DNA of 64,000 nucleotides from an uncultured Pseudomonadota bacterium. GTDB lineage: Bacteria > Myxococcota_A > UBA796 > SXON01. Position 1 is the first letter of the stretch. Each line of letters begins with the position of its first letter. The stretch covers positions 1 through 64,000 of the forward strand of contig CAIQVJ010000088.1 in NCBI GenBank assembly GCA_903875225.1, written 5' to 3'. The position numbers and the translations under genes are program-made. The notes beneath the pieces are model-generated. The model was given only the letters and a program-made list of their open reading frames with translations. It did not search any database and had not been told where the DNA came from. This document shows positions 45,183 to 53,774 of this stretch, piece after piece.

Positions 45183-45588
45183 CCGGGTAGGTGACCGGCA
45201 TGCCGTCGGCCATGTCGTGCGCCGGAAAGTCCGCCTTCTTGATCACGGCGCTCACGCAGGCCAGGTAGGTCGCCGGCACGCCGTCATCCTCAGACGCGGT
45301 GATCGACGAGACGACGCCGTTGCATCCCACGACCAGCTCGAAGGTCAGGTGCACCTCCGTGTAGCCGGCTGGCTGACCGCAGCGGAGGGCGGTCTGGATC
45401 ACGCCGTTCAACGCCCCGCGCACCTGGTCGTACCCGAGGCCCTCGGGCGCCGCCATCTCGCCCTCGGCGGGGTCTGCGTCGAACGGGATGCACCGCTCTG
45501 GCTTCGGCGTCGGGAGCGCGTCGGCCGGCGTCGCGCTGATCAACAGCAGGGCGAGCAGCGGGCCCGGAGCGGCGCGGGGGTTCGACAT
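45166..45588 (-). CDS. Secreted TonB-like C-terminal domain protein
   Basis: ATG 45588 gives 140 residues with a signal peptide (GPLLALLLISATPADA). The mature part resembles the domain in the convergent gene: IQTALRCGQPAGYTEVHLTF, LVVGCNGVVSSI and YLACVSAVIKKADFP. The longer frame reaching 45894 is antisense to the corrinoid gene and unlikely. The 3' ends of the two related genes overlap by 17 bases. Confidence 0.7.
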   Translation of the reverse strand: MSNPRAAPGPLLALLLISATPADALPTPKPERCIPFDADPAEGEMAAPEGLGYDQVRGALNGVIQTALRCGQPAGYTEVHLTFELVVGCNGVVSSITASEDDGVPATYLACVSAVIKKADFPAHDMADGMPVTYPVNVNW

Positions 45589-45710
45589 GTGGGGCGGACT
45601 ATCGTGGTGCCGGCGCGCGAGCCGCCGCGGGGGTGCGGTCCGACGGGACGCGTGTTCGGAACCGACGAGGCGGGATAGACCGGACGGATGCGACCCCCCT
45701 TGTGCGCGGC

Positions 45711-46355
45711 GTGAGCGATGTCGACGAACTGGCGCTCGAGTTCGAGCAGGCGCTGCTCGGTCTGGATCGCTGGGCGGCGGCGCAGATCCTGGATCGAGCC
45801 GCGACGGGTCCACAGCGCGTCTCCCGGCTGGAGCAGGTCGTCGGCACGACCCTCGAGCGCATCGGCCGACGCTGGGAGTCGGGCGACGTGGCACTCTCCC
45901 AGATCTACATGAGCGGACGGATCTGCGAGGAGCTCGTCGACGCGGTGATGCCCGCCCGCGAGCTGAACCGGAAGCCCCAGCCCCGCCTGGCGCTGGCCGT
46001 CCTCGAAGACCATCACGCTCTCGGCAAGCGGATCGTCTATTCCTGCCTGCGGGCCGCAGGGTACGAGCTGAGGGACTACGGCCTCGGGGTCACCGTCGAC
46101 GACCTGGTCGCCCGGGTCCGCACGGATGGCGTCGAGCTGCTCCTGGTGTCGACGCTGATGCTCCCGTCCGCCCTGAGGGTGGGGGCGCTCACGCGGCGCT
46201 TGAAGGAGGAGAAGCTCCAGGTCCGGGTCGTCGTTGGGGGTGCGCCGTTTCTCTTCGACCACCGGCTTTGGCAGGAAGTGGGTGCAGCAGCGATGGGTCG
46301 CTCGGCAGCGGATGCGGTCGCGCTCGTTCGTCAGTTCTCCGAAAGTGCGCCGTGA
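45711..46355 (+). CDS. Corrinoid (B12)-binding protein of a methyltransferase system
   Basis: GTG 45711 gives 214 residues; the frame is open back to 45633. Residues ~1-85 are the helical cap (ERIGRRWESGDVALSQIYMS). The Rossmann part has the cobalamin motif D-x-H-x-x-G as DHHALGKRIV, the second motif VSTLMLPSA and GGAPF. It should carry a methyl group on cobalt between the methyltransferase encoded next and another acceptor. Its stop overlaps the next GTG (GTGA). Confidence 0.85.
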   Translation: MSDVDELALEFEQALLGLDRWAAAQILDRAATGPQRVSRLEQVVGTTLERIGRRWESGDVALSQIYMSGRICEELVDAVMPARELNRKPQPRLALAVLEDHHALGKRIVYSCLRAAGYELRDYGLGVTVDDLVARVRTDGVELLLVSTLMLPSALRVGALTRRLKEEKLQVRVVVGGAPFLFDHRLWQEVGAAAMGRSAADAVALVRQFSESAP

Positions 46356-47383
46356 CCGCGATGACCTCGCTCGAGCGTGTGCTGACGACCCTCAGCCACC
46401 GGGAGCCGGACCGCGTCCCGCTCTTCCTGCTCCTGACGATGCACGGGGCAAGGGAGCTGGGCTGTTCGATCAAGGACTACTTCTCGCGAGCGGAGTCGGT
46501 CGTCGAAGGACAGCTGCGACTGCACGCCCGATACGGCGGCGACTGCCTGTACCCGTTCTTCTACGCCGCCATCGAGACCGAGGCGATGGGCGGCCAGGTG
46601 CTGTACCGCGATGACGGTCCACCGAACGCTGGCGCCCCGATCATCCTCGACGTGCAGACCATCCCCCAGTTGAGTTGGCCGTCCCCCTCGCGCTCTCCGG
46701 TGCTGGCGCGTGTGCTGCAGGCGATCCGGTCGCTGAAGGCTCACGCCGGCAACGACGTGCCGATCATCGGGGTGGTGATGTCGCCGTTCTCCCTTCCGGT
46801 GATGCAGCTTGGCCTCGAACGCTACTTCCATCTGCTCGAACAGCCGGAGCTGTTCGGAGCACTCATGGCGATCAACGAGGAGTTCTGCGTGGAGTGGGCC
46901 AACGCCCAGCTCGAAGCCGGCGCCACGGCGATCTGCTACTTCGATCCCGTGGCCTCGCCAACCGTGGTGCCCCGGGACGTGTACCTTCGGACCGGCCACC
47001 CGGTTGCCCGGCGCACGCTCGCGAGGATCAAGGGCCCGACCGCCACGCATCTGGCCTCGGGGCGGGCGCTGCCGATCCTGGGGGACCTCGCCGCCACCGG
47101 CACGGGTGTCGTGGGGGTGAGCGCGCTCGAGGACCTTGGCCAACTCAAGGCCGCCGCCCGTGGGAAGGTGACGTTGCTCGGCAACCTCAACGGCATCGAG
47201 ATGCGCAGGTGGACGGCCCAGGAGGCGGAGGAGAACGTGAGGCGTGCCATCGCGCAGGCCGGGCCTGGCGGGGGCTTCATCCTGTGTGACAACCACGGCG
47301 AGATCCCGCTCCAGGTCCCCGAGGAGACGCTGCTCGCCGTCTCGGCGGCGGCGCAGCGGTGGGGGCGCTACCCGCTTGGGTGA
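46352..47383 (+). CDS. UroD/MtaA-type corrinoid methyltransferase
   Basis: The 343-residue protein is of the uroporphyrinogen decarboxylase superfamily, on the methyltransferase branch (MtaA/CmuA-like): RVLTTLSHREPDRVPLFLLL, AGATAICYFDPVASPTVVPR, ALPILGDLAATGTGVVGVSA and LLGNLNGIEM. The usual zinc motif H-x-C-G reads HLASG, so the first Cys is Ala; a Cys remains in FILCDNHGEIP. That could mean a different metal site or substrate. It is translated with the corrinoid protein and is not likely to be true heme-pathway HemE. Confidence 0.82.
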   Translation: MTAMTSLERVLTTLSHREPDRVPLFLLLTMHGARELGCSIKDYFSRAESVVEGQLRLHARYGGDCLYPFFYAAIETEAMGGQVLYRDDGPPNAGAPIILDVQTIPQLSWPSPSRSPVLARVLQAIRSLKAHAGNDVPIIGVVMSPFSLPVMQLGLERYFHLLEQPELFGALMAINEEFCVEWANAQLEAGATAICYFDPVASPTVVPRDVYLRTGHPVARRTLARIKGPTATHLASGRALPILGDLAATGTGVVGVSALEDLGQLKAAARGKVTLLGNLNGIEMRRWTAQEAEENVRRAIAQAGPGGGFILCDNHGEIPLQVPEETLLAVSAAAQRWGRYPLG

Positions 47384-47387
47384 GCCC

Positions 47388-48671
47388 GTGCCGTCCCGTC
47401 CGCTGCGGCTCGCCGTTTGCGCGAATTTCCGTCGAGAGCTCGAGGTGATCCTCGCCGAGACGCCCGGACTCGCCGAGCTGGTGATCCTCCCTGCCACGTG
47501 CGGGCAGCCCCCGCTCGATTGGCGCTCGGTCGAGCATGCGCTTGGGGATGCGGTGGACGACGAGGTGTGGATCCTCGGCGGGGGGGGCTGCCTCGGGCGG
47601 CTCGGGAACCCCCCGCGGCCGAACTGGCATGTCCATCCGGGCGCGCACTGCCAAGCGCTCGTCGCCGGGGGCACACTGGTGGACGAGTGTCTCAAGCAGC
47701 GAGCCCACCTGCTCACGCCGGGGTGGCTCGCGCACTGGCGGGAGCGCATCGCCCGATGGGGCTTCGACGAGGTCGGCGCCCGGGCCTTCTTCGCAGAGAC
47801 CGCGCAGTCGTTGGTCCTCTTCGACACCGGGGTCCTCCCTGGATCGGGGACGATGCTGGAGGAGATGGCGCGGTACGTCGGCCTCCCCGAGCGCAGCATC
47901 CCCGTGGGCATCGATCATCTCCGCCTCCTCGTCGAGGGCGTGGCCCTGCGGAGCCGGGTTCGGCGCGCCGAGGCCGCCGGCGAGAGGGAGATGTGGGCCG
48001 GCGCGCGGCGCGCCCAGCGCGAGTTGGCGGACCTGAACATGGTCCTCGATCTCGTCACCTCCCTGACCGGGATCGCGGAGGAGCGCGTGGTCGCGCAGAA
48101 GGTGTTGAACCTCTGCACCGTGCTGTTCGCGCCCTCGAGCCTGGCGTTCCTGGACATCGTGGAGGGAGTGCCCGCCGAGGCTGCAGTGGAGTCGGCCGCG
48201 GGAACCCTGGATCTGTGGCCGCTGCGGTGGTTCTGCGCCTCCCCCACGAGGCGCGAGACCCTTGGCACCGCTGGTTTCATGGTCAAGCTGACGCACCAGG
48301 GCGAGGGAGTTGGGGCGGTCCTCGTGGACGGCATCCAGTTCCCGGCGCACGGGGACCATTACCTCGGACTGGCATCGATCATCGCGGACGTCGCGGGCCT
48401 GGCCATCGCCAACGCGAGGGCGTACGGGAAGCTCCAGCGCACCCTCGCCGACTTGCAGGCTGCGACCGAGAACGTCACGATGCTGGAGGGGCTCATCCCG
48501 ATTTGCGCCTACTGCAAGAAGATAAGGGACGACAAGGGATACTGGGAGGCGGTGGAGAGCTACGTCTATCGGGCCCCCAGCGCTTCGTTCACCCACGGCA
48601 TCTGCGAGGCGTGCGTGAACAAGCACTTCCCCGACGAAGGTGGCGAGGAGCCGAAGCCGGGCTCGGGGTGA
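47388..48671 (+). CDS. DUF1638-GAF fusion with C-terminal Cys motif
   Basis: GTG 47388 gives 427 residues. Residues ~5-190 fit DUF1638 (LRLAVCANFRRELEVILAET, EVWILGGGGCLGRLG, HLLTPGWLAHWRERIARWGF, LVLFDTGVLPGSG), a family found beside corrinoid methyltransferases in methanogens. A short coiled coil follows, then a GAF-like domain (~230-375). The end reads LIPICAYCKKIRDDKGYW and HGICEACV, the Cys motif common at the end of PAS/GAF sensors. It probably senses redox or corrinoid state for this operon; that is inference. Confidence 0.72.
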   Translation: MPSRPLRLAVCANFRRELEVILAETPGLAELVILPATCGQPPLDWRSVEHALGDAVDDEVWILGGGGCLGRLGNPPRPNWHVHPGAHCQALVAGGTLVDECLKQRAHLLTPGWLAHWRERIARWGFDEVGARAFFAETAQSLVLFDTGVLPGSGTMLEEMARYVGLPERSIPVGIDHLRLLVEGVALRSRVRRAEAAGEREMWAGARRAQRELADLNMVLDLVTSLTGIAEERVVAQKVLNLCTVLFAPSSLAFLDIVEGVPAEAAVESAAGTLDLWPLRWFCASPTRRETLGTAGFMVKLTHQGEGVGAVLVDGIQFPAHGDHYLGLASIIADVAGLAIANARAYGKLQRTLADLQAATENVTMLEGLIPICAYCKKIRDDKGYWEAVESYVYRAPSASFTHGICEACVNKHFPDEGGEEPKPGSG

Positions 48672-48728
48672 CACGGGTCCGACGTTTGGGGGGTCCGCCC
48701 ACGAATTCAGCCCCTTGCTTACGGCGCC

Positions 48729-48788
48729 GATGTGCAGACCCTTTCCCGATAGCGAAAGTAGACGCTTCGACATATCGGAAAACACATC
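48729..48788 (+). promoter_or_regulatory. Nested-stem leader RNA upstream of a giant lipoprotein gene
   Basis: Two perfect six-base stems nest: GATGTG (48729-48734) with CACATC (48783-48788), and CCGATA (48746-48751) with TATCGG (48773-48778). A small inner hairpin is possible (AGCG/CGCT, 48751-48766, or CGAA/TTCG). The ribosome site GGAG (48792-48795) follows just downstream, so folding could affect translation. I match it to no known riboswitch class. Confidence 0.45.
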
Positions 48789-48803
48789 CCCGGAGTCTGG
48801 ACC

Positions 48804-51800
48804 ATGGCGTTCCTTCCCGCACCATCTCGTACGTGTCGCACCCTGCTCGCGCTCATCGGTCTCGCAGGGTGCCAGGGGCGCCTGCCCGACGACACTTCGC
48901 CGACGTCCCCGGCCTCGTCTGCGCCAGTGACGCCTGCGGACTGGATGGCCGAGATCATGGTTCGGACCGACGCCGCGCAACGGACCTTTCGACCGGATGA
49001 GGATGGGTTCGCCGCGCGAAACGACGCCCTCGACTACGACATCCGCGTGGGCTCGGAGGGGCTTCGGGTGCATCACCAGGGAGACGACATCGGGCTCACC
49101 TTCACCGCCTGGGGGCGGGACGGTGCGTCGCGGGGCGTGGCGCAGGCTGCCCCCGAGCTCGGGGATTGCAGCACCAGCGGGGATCTCCTCCCCGAGGGCG
49201 ATTGTGTCCGGCAGGTGACCCTCGACCGGGGCGACGGTGCCACCGAGTGGGTCGACGCCTCCGCGCGCGGCCCCGAGCAGGGCTGGACGCTCTCTGAACG
49301 CCCCGATGGCGCCGGACCGGTCGTGGTCGACGTGGTGGTGGAGGGTGCGGTCGTCGCGCTGGACGGCGACATGGTCGGCCTCACGGGCGGGTCGGGCCAG
49401 ATCTACCGGTACCACGACCTCGGCGCGTGGGACGCGAACGGCGATGCCCTGGACGCCTGGTTCGAGGTCGAAGGCGACACGATCCGCATCGTTGTCGACG
49501 ACGCCGGGGCCGTCTGGCCGATCGAGATCGACCCGGCGATGGACAGCACCGCGGACCTCACCTTCACGGGCGCGGCGACCTCTGGGTTTCTCGGCATCTC
49601 CGTCGCGTCTGCGGGAGACGTGAACAATGACGGCTACGACGATGTGATCGTCGGATCGTCCGGCGAGACGTCCAGCCGGGGGGCTGCCCGTGTCTACTTC
49701 GGCGGCGCCTCGATGGACGCCACTGCGGATGTCACGATCACGGGGGCCGCGGCTTCGGGCCTCATGGGCAGGTGCGTGGCCAGCGCGGGCGACCTGAACG
49801 GCGACGGCTACGACGACGTGGTCGTGGGCGCGCCCGGCGAGTCCAACATGGGCGTGGCGCGCGTGTACTACGGGGGCAGCGCGATGGACGCGACCAGTGA
49901 CCTGAGCATCGTCGGGGTAGCGGCGGGTGGCCAGCTCGGTCGATCCGCGGCTGCGGCGGGTGACGTGAACGCGGACGGCCACCCCGACCTCATCGTCGGC
50001 TCCTACGGGGAGAACGGGAGCAATGGGGCCGCCCGCATCTACTTCGGTGGCACGTCGATGGACGCCACGGCAGACGTCACCATCCTCGGGACCGCCACTG
50101 CTGCGCAGATGGGCCGCTCGGTGGCCACCGCGGGCGACCTGAACGGCGACGGCGTCGACGACGTGGTCGTGGGGTCGTACTTCGAGGACTCGGGGAACGG
50201 CGCGGCGCGGGTGTACTTCGGCGGGTCCTCGATGGACAACGTCGCGGATCTCCTGATCCCCGGCACGGCGGTCGGCGGTCGGCTTGGCTATTCGGTGGCG
50301 GGTGCGGGGGACATGAACGCCGACGGGAACGCGGACCTGATCATCGGGTGCTACACCGAGAATTCGAACAGCGGCGCTGCCCGGATCTACTTCGGAGGCA
50401 GCTCCCTCGACGCCACCGCGGACGTGGTCATCCAGGGGGCTGCGTCCGGCGGGTTCCTGGGCGAGTCCGTCGCCCGCGCGGGCGACCTCAACGGGGATGG
50501 CGCAGACGACGTGGTCATCGGATCCTACAACGAGTCACTTGGAGCGGGCGCCGCCCGGGTGTACAACGGCGGACGCACGCTCGACAACGTCGCCGACCTC
50601 GTGATCCTCGGCGGAGCGGCCAGCGGGTTGCTCGGCTACAGCGTCGCGGGCGCCGGGGATGTCAACGGAGACGGCATCCGCGACATCATCGTCGGTGCCT
50701 ACAACGAGTCGAGCGGCCTCGGCACCACGCGGATCTACCTGGGCAGCGACGACGACCAGGACAACGACTCGTTCCTGGGGGCGACAGACTGCGACGACAC
50801 CAACCCGGCGGTGGGCCAGGCCACGGTGCGGTTCGTGGACGCCGATGGCGACGGGTACGGGAGCGCCACCACGCGCACAGTCTGTCCCGCCGTGCCGGGC
50901 TACTCCAGCGTGTCGGGCGACTGTGACGATGGCAACGCGTCGATCAAGCCGGGTGCTGCCGAGGTCTGCGACGGCGTCGACAACAACTGCGACGGCAGCA
51001 CCGACGAGGGCGTCACGCTCACGGGCTACGTCGACGGGGACGACGACGGATTCGGCGACCCGGCGAACCCCGCCACGGTCTGCACCCTGCCCACCGGGTA
51101 CGTGGCGGACGGCACCGACTGTGACGACCTCGACGACCAGGTGTTCCCCGGGCAGGTCGAGTTCTGCGACGAGGTGGACAACGACTGCGACGGTACGGTG
51201 GACGGGTCGAACGCCGTGGACATCTCGGTCTGGTACCAGGACCTCGACGGGGACTACTACGGGGACCCCGGTGTGACCGTGCTCTCGTGCAGCCTGCCCC
51301 TCGACGCGACCGCGGACTCGAGCGACTGCGACGACGGCGACGACACGATCAACCCGGGCGGCACCGAGGCCTGCGACGGGGTGGACAACGACTGCGACGG
51401 TGCGACCGACGAGTCCGGAGCGTTGGGCGAGACCCCGAGCTACCTCGACGTGGACGGGGACGGCTTCGGCGACCCCACCACCACACTGCTGTCCTGCGAT
51501 CTCCCGCCGGAACGCACGAGCGACGGGACCGATTGCGACGACTCGATGAGCGACACCTACCCGGGCGCGCCCGAGCGGTGTGACGGCGAACGCAACGACT
51601 GCGATCTCGCCTCCTGGACGCCCGCCCACGAAGACGGTCAGGTGTGGCTGCAGAATGACGCCGACGTCTGGAGCTCGCAGACGGCGGCCTTTGCCGCGGG
51701 TCGGGACGGGGCGCCGGCCGTGTTGACGCTCCCTGCGAATGGCACGCTGCACGTGTGCGACGGCACCTACTTCGTGTCGCTGACAGCGTCGTCGGCCGGC

Positions 51801-52685
51801 ACGCTCTCGGTGGAGGGCACTCCCGGCAGCGCCATCTTCTCGGCGGGGGGCGTAGGTTCGGTCCTCCGGGTGACAGGCGCGAGCAGCCATCTCGGTCTCA
51901 CCGGGATCACGCTCGAAGACGGCGCCGGCTCCGGGACGCCCCGACGCGGGGGTGCCCTCAGGGTGAGCGCGGGCACCGTCACGCTCGACCAGTGCGTCGT
52001 GCAGGACAGCACGGCGACGAGTGGAGGCGGGCTCGCCGTGCTTGGGGGAACGGTCACGGTCACCAACTCCGACGTGAGCTACAACAGCGCCACGTCCTCC
52101 GCGACCAACAGCGGGGGTGGGGGTTGGTACCAGAGTGGCGGCACGCTCACGATGACCGACACGGACGTGACGTACAACACCTCGCTCCGGGACGGCGGCG
52201 GCGGCTATCTGAGCGCCGGCACGTTCTCGGGCACGCGGGGGGAGACGAGCTCCAACACGGCTGACGCCAATGGCGGCGGGCTGCGCATGACGGGCGCGGC
52301 GACGCTCACCGACGTCTCCGTGAGCTACAACACGGCCACGACCGGGTCAGGCGGCGGCGTGTACCACGTGAACAGCACGCTCGTGATGAACAGCCCAGTG
52401 ATCCAGGGCAATGTGGCGGCCGGGTCGGGCGGCGGGGTGTACCAGGCCGCGGGTTCGCTGACGTGCGTGGGCACGGCGCTGGACGGCTCGGGGTTCTACT
52501 CCAACGCCGCCGGGCTGGGCGGTGGCATCTACCTGCTGTCCACGAGCACCTTCCGGTCCACCCTGTGCGGCTTCGGTGACACGACGCCGACCAACAACAC
52601 CCCCACCGACGTGCAGGATGGCACGCGGACCTACAATTACGGCAACCTGGTCACGTTCTACTGCAGTGGGGGAACGTGCAGGTGA
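48804..52685 (+). CDS. Giant lipoprotein: seven FG-GAP repeats, MopE repeats and a right-handed beta-helix
   Basis: The 1293-residue protein has a lipoprotein signal (LLALIGLAGC, Cys23). Residues ~40-245 form an N-terminal domain of unknown type. Seven FG-GAP blocks follow (~255-650; for example ASAGDLNGDGYDDVVVGAPG), fitting a seven-bladed propeller. Five MopE-type Asp/Cys units cover ~655-935. The C-terminal ~340 residues are Gly/Thr/Ser-rich turns (NSGGGGWYQSGGTLTMTDTD) typical of a parallel beta-helix. It is probably a surface adhesin or carbohydrate-binding protein; that is inference. Confidence 0.82.
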   Translation: MAFLPAPSRTCRTLLALIGLAGCQGRLPDDTSPTSPASSAPVTPADWMAEIMVRTDAAQRTFRPDEDGFAARNDALDYDIRVGSEGLRVHHQGDDIGLTFTAWGRDGASRGVAQAAPELGDCSTSGDLLPEGDCVRQVTLDRGDGATEWVDASARGPEQGWTLSERPDGAGPVVVDVVVEGAVVALDGDMVGLTGGSGQIYRYHDLGAWDANGDALDAWFEVEGDTIRIVVDDAGAVWPIEIDPAMDSTADLTFTGAATSGFLGISVASAGDVNNDGYDDVIVGSSGETSSRGAARVYFGGASMDATADVTITGAAASGLMGRCVASAGDLNGDGYDDVVVGAPGESNMGVARVYYGGSAMDATSDLSIVGVAAGGQLGRSAAAAGDVNADGHPDLIVGSYGENGSNGAARIYFGGTSMDATADVTILGTATAAQMGRSVATAGDLNGDGVDDVVVGSYFEDSGNGAARVYFGGSSMDNVADLLIPGTAVGGRLGYSVAGAGDMNADGNADLIIGCYTENSNSGAARIYFGGSSLDATADVVIQGAASGGFLGESVARAGDLNGDGADDVVIGSYNESLGAGAARVYNGGRTLDNVADLVILGGAASGLLGYSVAGAGDVNGDGIRDIIVGAYNESSGLGTTRIYLGSDDDQDNDSFLGATDCDDTNPAVGQATVRFVDADGDGYGSATTRTVCPAVPGYSSVSGDCDDGNASIKPGAAEVCDGVDNNCDGSTDEGVTLTGYVDGDDDGFGDPANPATVCTLPTGYVADGTDCDDLDDQVFPGQVEFCDEVDNDCDGTVDGSNAVDISVWYQDLDGDYYGDPGVTVLSCSLPLDATADSSDCDDGDDTINPGGTEACDGVDNDCDGATDESGALGETPSYLDVDGDGFGDPTTTLLSCDLPPERTSDGTDCDDSMSDTYPGAPERCDGERNDCDLASWTPAHEDGQVWLQNDADVWSSQTAAFAAGRDGAPAVLTLPANGTLHVCDGTYFVSLTASSAGTLSVEGTPGSAIFSAGGVGSVLRVTGASSHLGLTGITLEDGAGSGTPRRGGALRVSAGTVTLDQCVVQDSTATSGGGLAVLGGTVTVTNSDVSYNSATSSATNSGGGGWYQSGGTLTMTDTDVTYNTSLRDGGGGYLSAGTFSGTRGETSSNTADANGGGLRMTGAATLTDVSVSYNTATTGSGGGVYHVNSTLVMNSPVIQGNVAAGSGGGVYQAAGSLTCVGTALDGSGFYSNAAGLGGGIYLLSTSTFRSTLCGFGDTTPTNNTPTDVQDGTRTYNYGNLVTFYCSGGTCR

Positions 52686-52785
52686 GGGCGCGCGTTGGGC
52701 GCTGATCGAACTGGGCCGGGACAGGATACGAAAACGCAACCTTGATGTCGCGCATGGGAGTGCCTGCGCGCCGAGGCCATGTGTC

Positions 52786-52795
52786 GGGGTAAGCT
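52786..52795 (+). promoter_or_regulatory. Putative -10 element of the 52802 lipoprotein gene
   Basis: GGGGTAAGCT ends six bases before ATG 52802, so transcription would start almost at the start codon. The spacing matches other lone genes here. Confidence 0.3.
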
Positions 52796-52801
52796 CCGCC
52801 G

Positions 52802-53641
52802 ATGCTCTACCTGCTCGCCGGCTGTATCGACTACGCGCTCAATGGCGAGAAGCAGGTCGCCGGTCCAGTCGACTCCGCCGACACGTACCTCGACAGTGTG
52901 ACCGACACGTACGACACAGTCGACGAGCGGTGCCCGACAGAACCGTTGCCCGGATTTCCAGGTTCCTCGGATTCCACCTGTGCGGCGACGAACCATGCCG
53001 GCCTGTTCGATCCGGTCCTCGAGTGTGCCACTGCGTTTGAATACCCGGTGATCGCGGACGTCGACGGCGACGGTTCGGCCGAGATCGTCCTCGCGAGCAA
53101 CGACACGTACCGCACGGGGTGGCACGGCATCCACGTGATCGGCGACGCCACCAGTTCCTGGCGCCCGGGACGTCCGGAGTGGAACCAGTACGCCTACTCG
53201 CTCACGAACATCAACGATGATCTCTCCGTCCCGACCGCGCAGGCTCCGAACTGGGCCTCGTACAACAACTTCCGGAGCGGGGACCCGGCGACAGGCTTCG
53301 GCAGCACCGAGGCCAACCCCACGCTCGCACCCGGGGATGTGTGCCAGGTCGACTGCAACGACGGGCGGCTCGTGGTCTGGATCCACCCGGGAAACACAGG
53401 CGCCGTCGACCAGCGCGCCGGGTCCACCGTCTCGCTGTATTCCCGGACCGGTGGGATCGAGACCCTGCTCGAAACGCAGGCCACCGGGGACCTTCCCGCC
53501 GGGACGTACTCCGAGTCGCTCGTGTTCGACATCTCTGGCGTGGGCCCCATCGACAGCCTGGTTGCGCGCATCTCCGTCCCCGACCCGGAGTGTGTGGAGG
53601 CCGACGACGAGCTGGTGATCGACGGGCCGTTCTGCCCCTGA
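52802..53641 (+). CDS. Lipoprotein with an FG-GAP/VCBS-like motif, hypothetical
   Basis: The 279-residue protein starts MLYLLAGCID, an unusually short lipoprotein signal with Cys8. A Thr/Asp-rich linker follows. One calcium-binding FG-GAP/VCBS-type block is visible (PVIADVDGDGSAEIVLAS), then a beta-rich domain with RLVVWIHPGNTGAVDQRAGS. Single FG-GAP blocks usually belong to larger propellers, so this one may be a remnant or a calcium site. Confidence 0.7.
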   Translation: MLYLLAGCIDYALNGEKQVAGPVDSADTYLDSVTDTYDTVDERCPTEPLPGFPGSSDSTCAATNHAGLFDPVLECATAFEYPVIADVDGDGSAEIVLASNDTYRTGWHGIHVIGDATSSWRPGRPEWNQYAYSLTNINDDLSVPTAQAPNWASYNNFRSGDPATGFGSTEANPTLAPGDVCQVDCNDGRLVVWIHPGNTGAVDQRAGSTVSLYSRTGGIETLLETQATGDLPAGTYSESLVFDISGVGPIDSLVARISVPDPECVEADDELVIDGPFCP

Positions 53642-53689
53642 TGCTCCTGGGGAGCACGCCGCCCCGCATGTCCGGGATCCTGGGGACAC

Positions 53690-53705
53690 CCCGCGCACGC
53701 GCGGG
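53690..53705. terminator. Hairpin between convergent lipoprotein genes
   Basis: CCCGCG at 53690-53695 and CGCGGG at 53700-53705 close a CACG loop in the gap between two converging lipoprotein genes. No U-run follows. Confidence 0.3.
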
Positions 53706-53774
53706 CTGTTCAGCCGGGACGATCCCCGCGGCCGGTGCCCTGCGCAAGGCCGCTCACTGCAGGCAGATCCGGGC

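Noticed and set aside
46352..47383. HemE, the heme-pathway uroporphyrinogen decarboxylase
   Set aside because: The corrinoid protein directly upstream and the DUF1638 gene downstream indicate the methyltransferase branch of the superfamily.
47277..49982. A 901-codon open frame on the minus strand
   Set aside because: It covers the DUF1638-GAF gene and the start of the giant lipoprotein antisense and shows only GC-driven composition.
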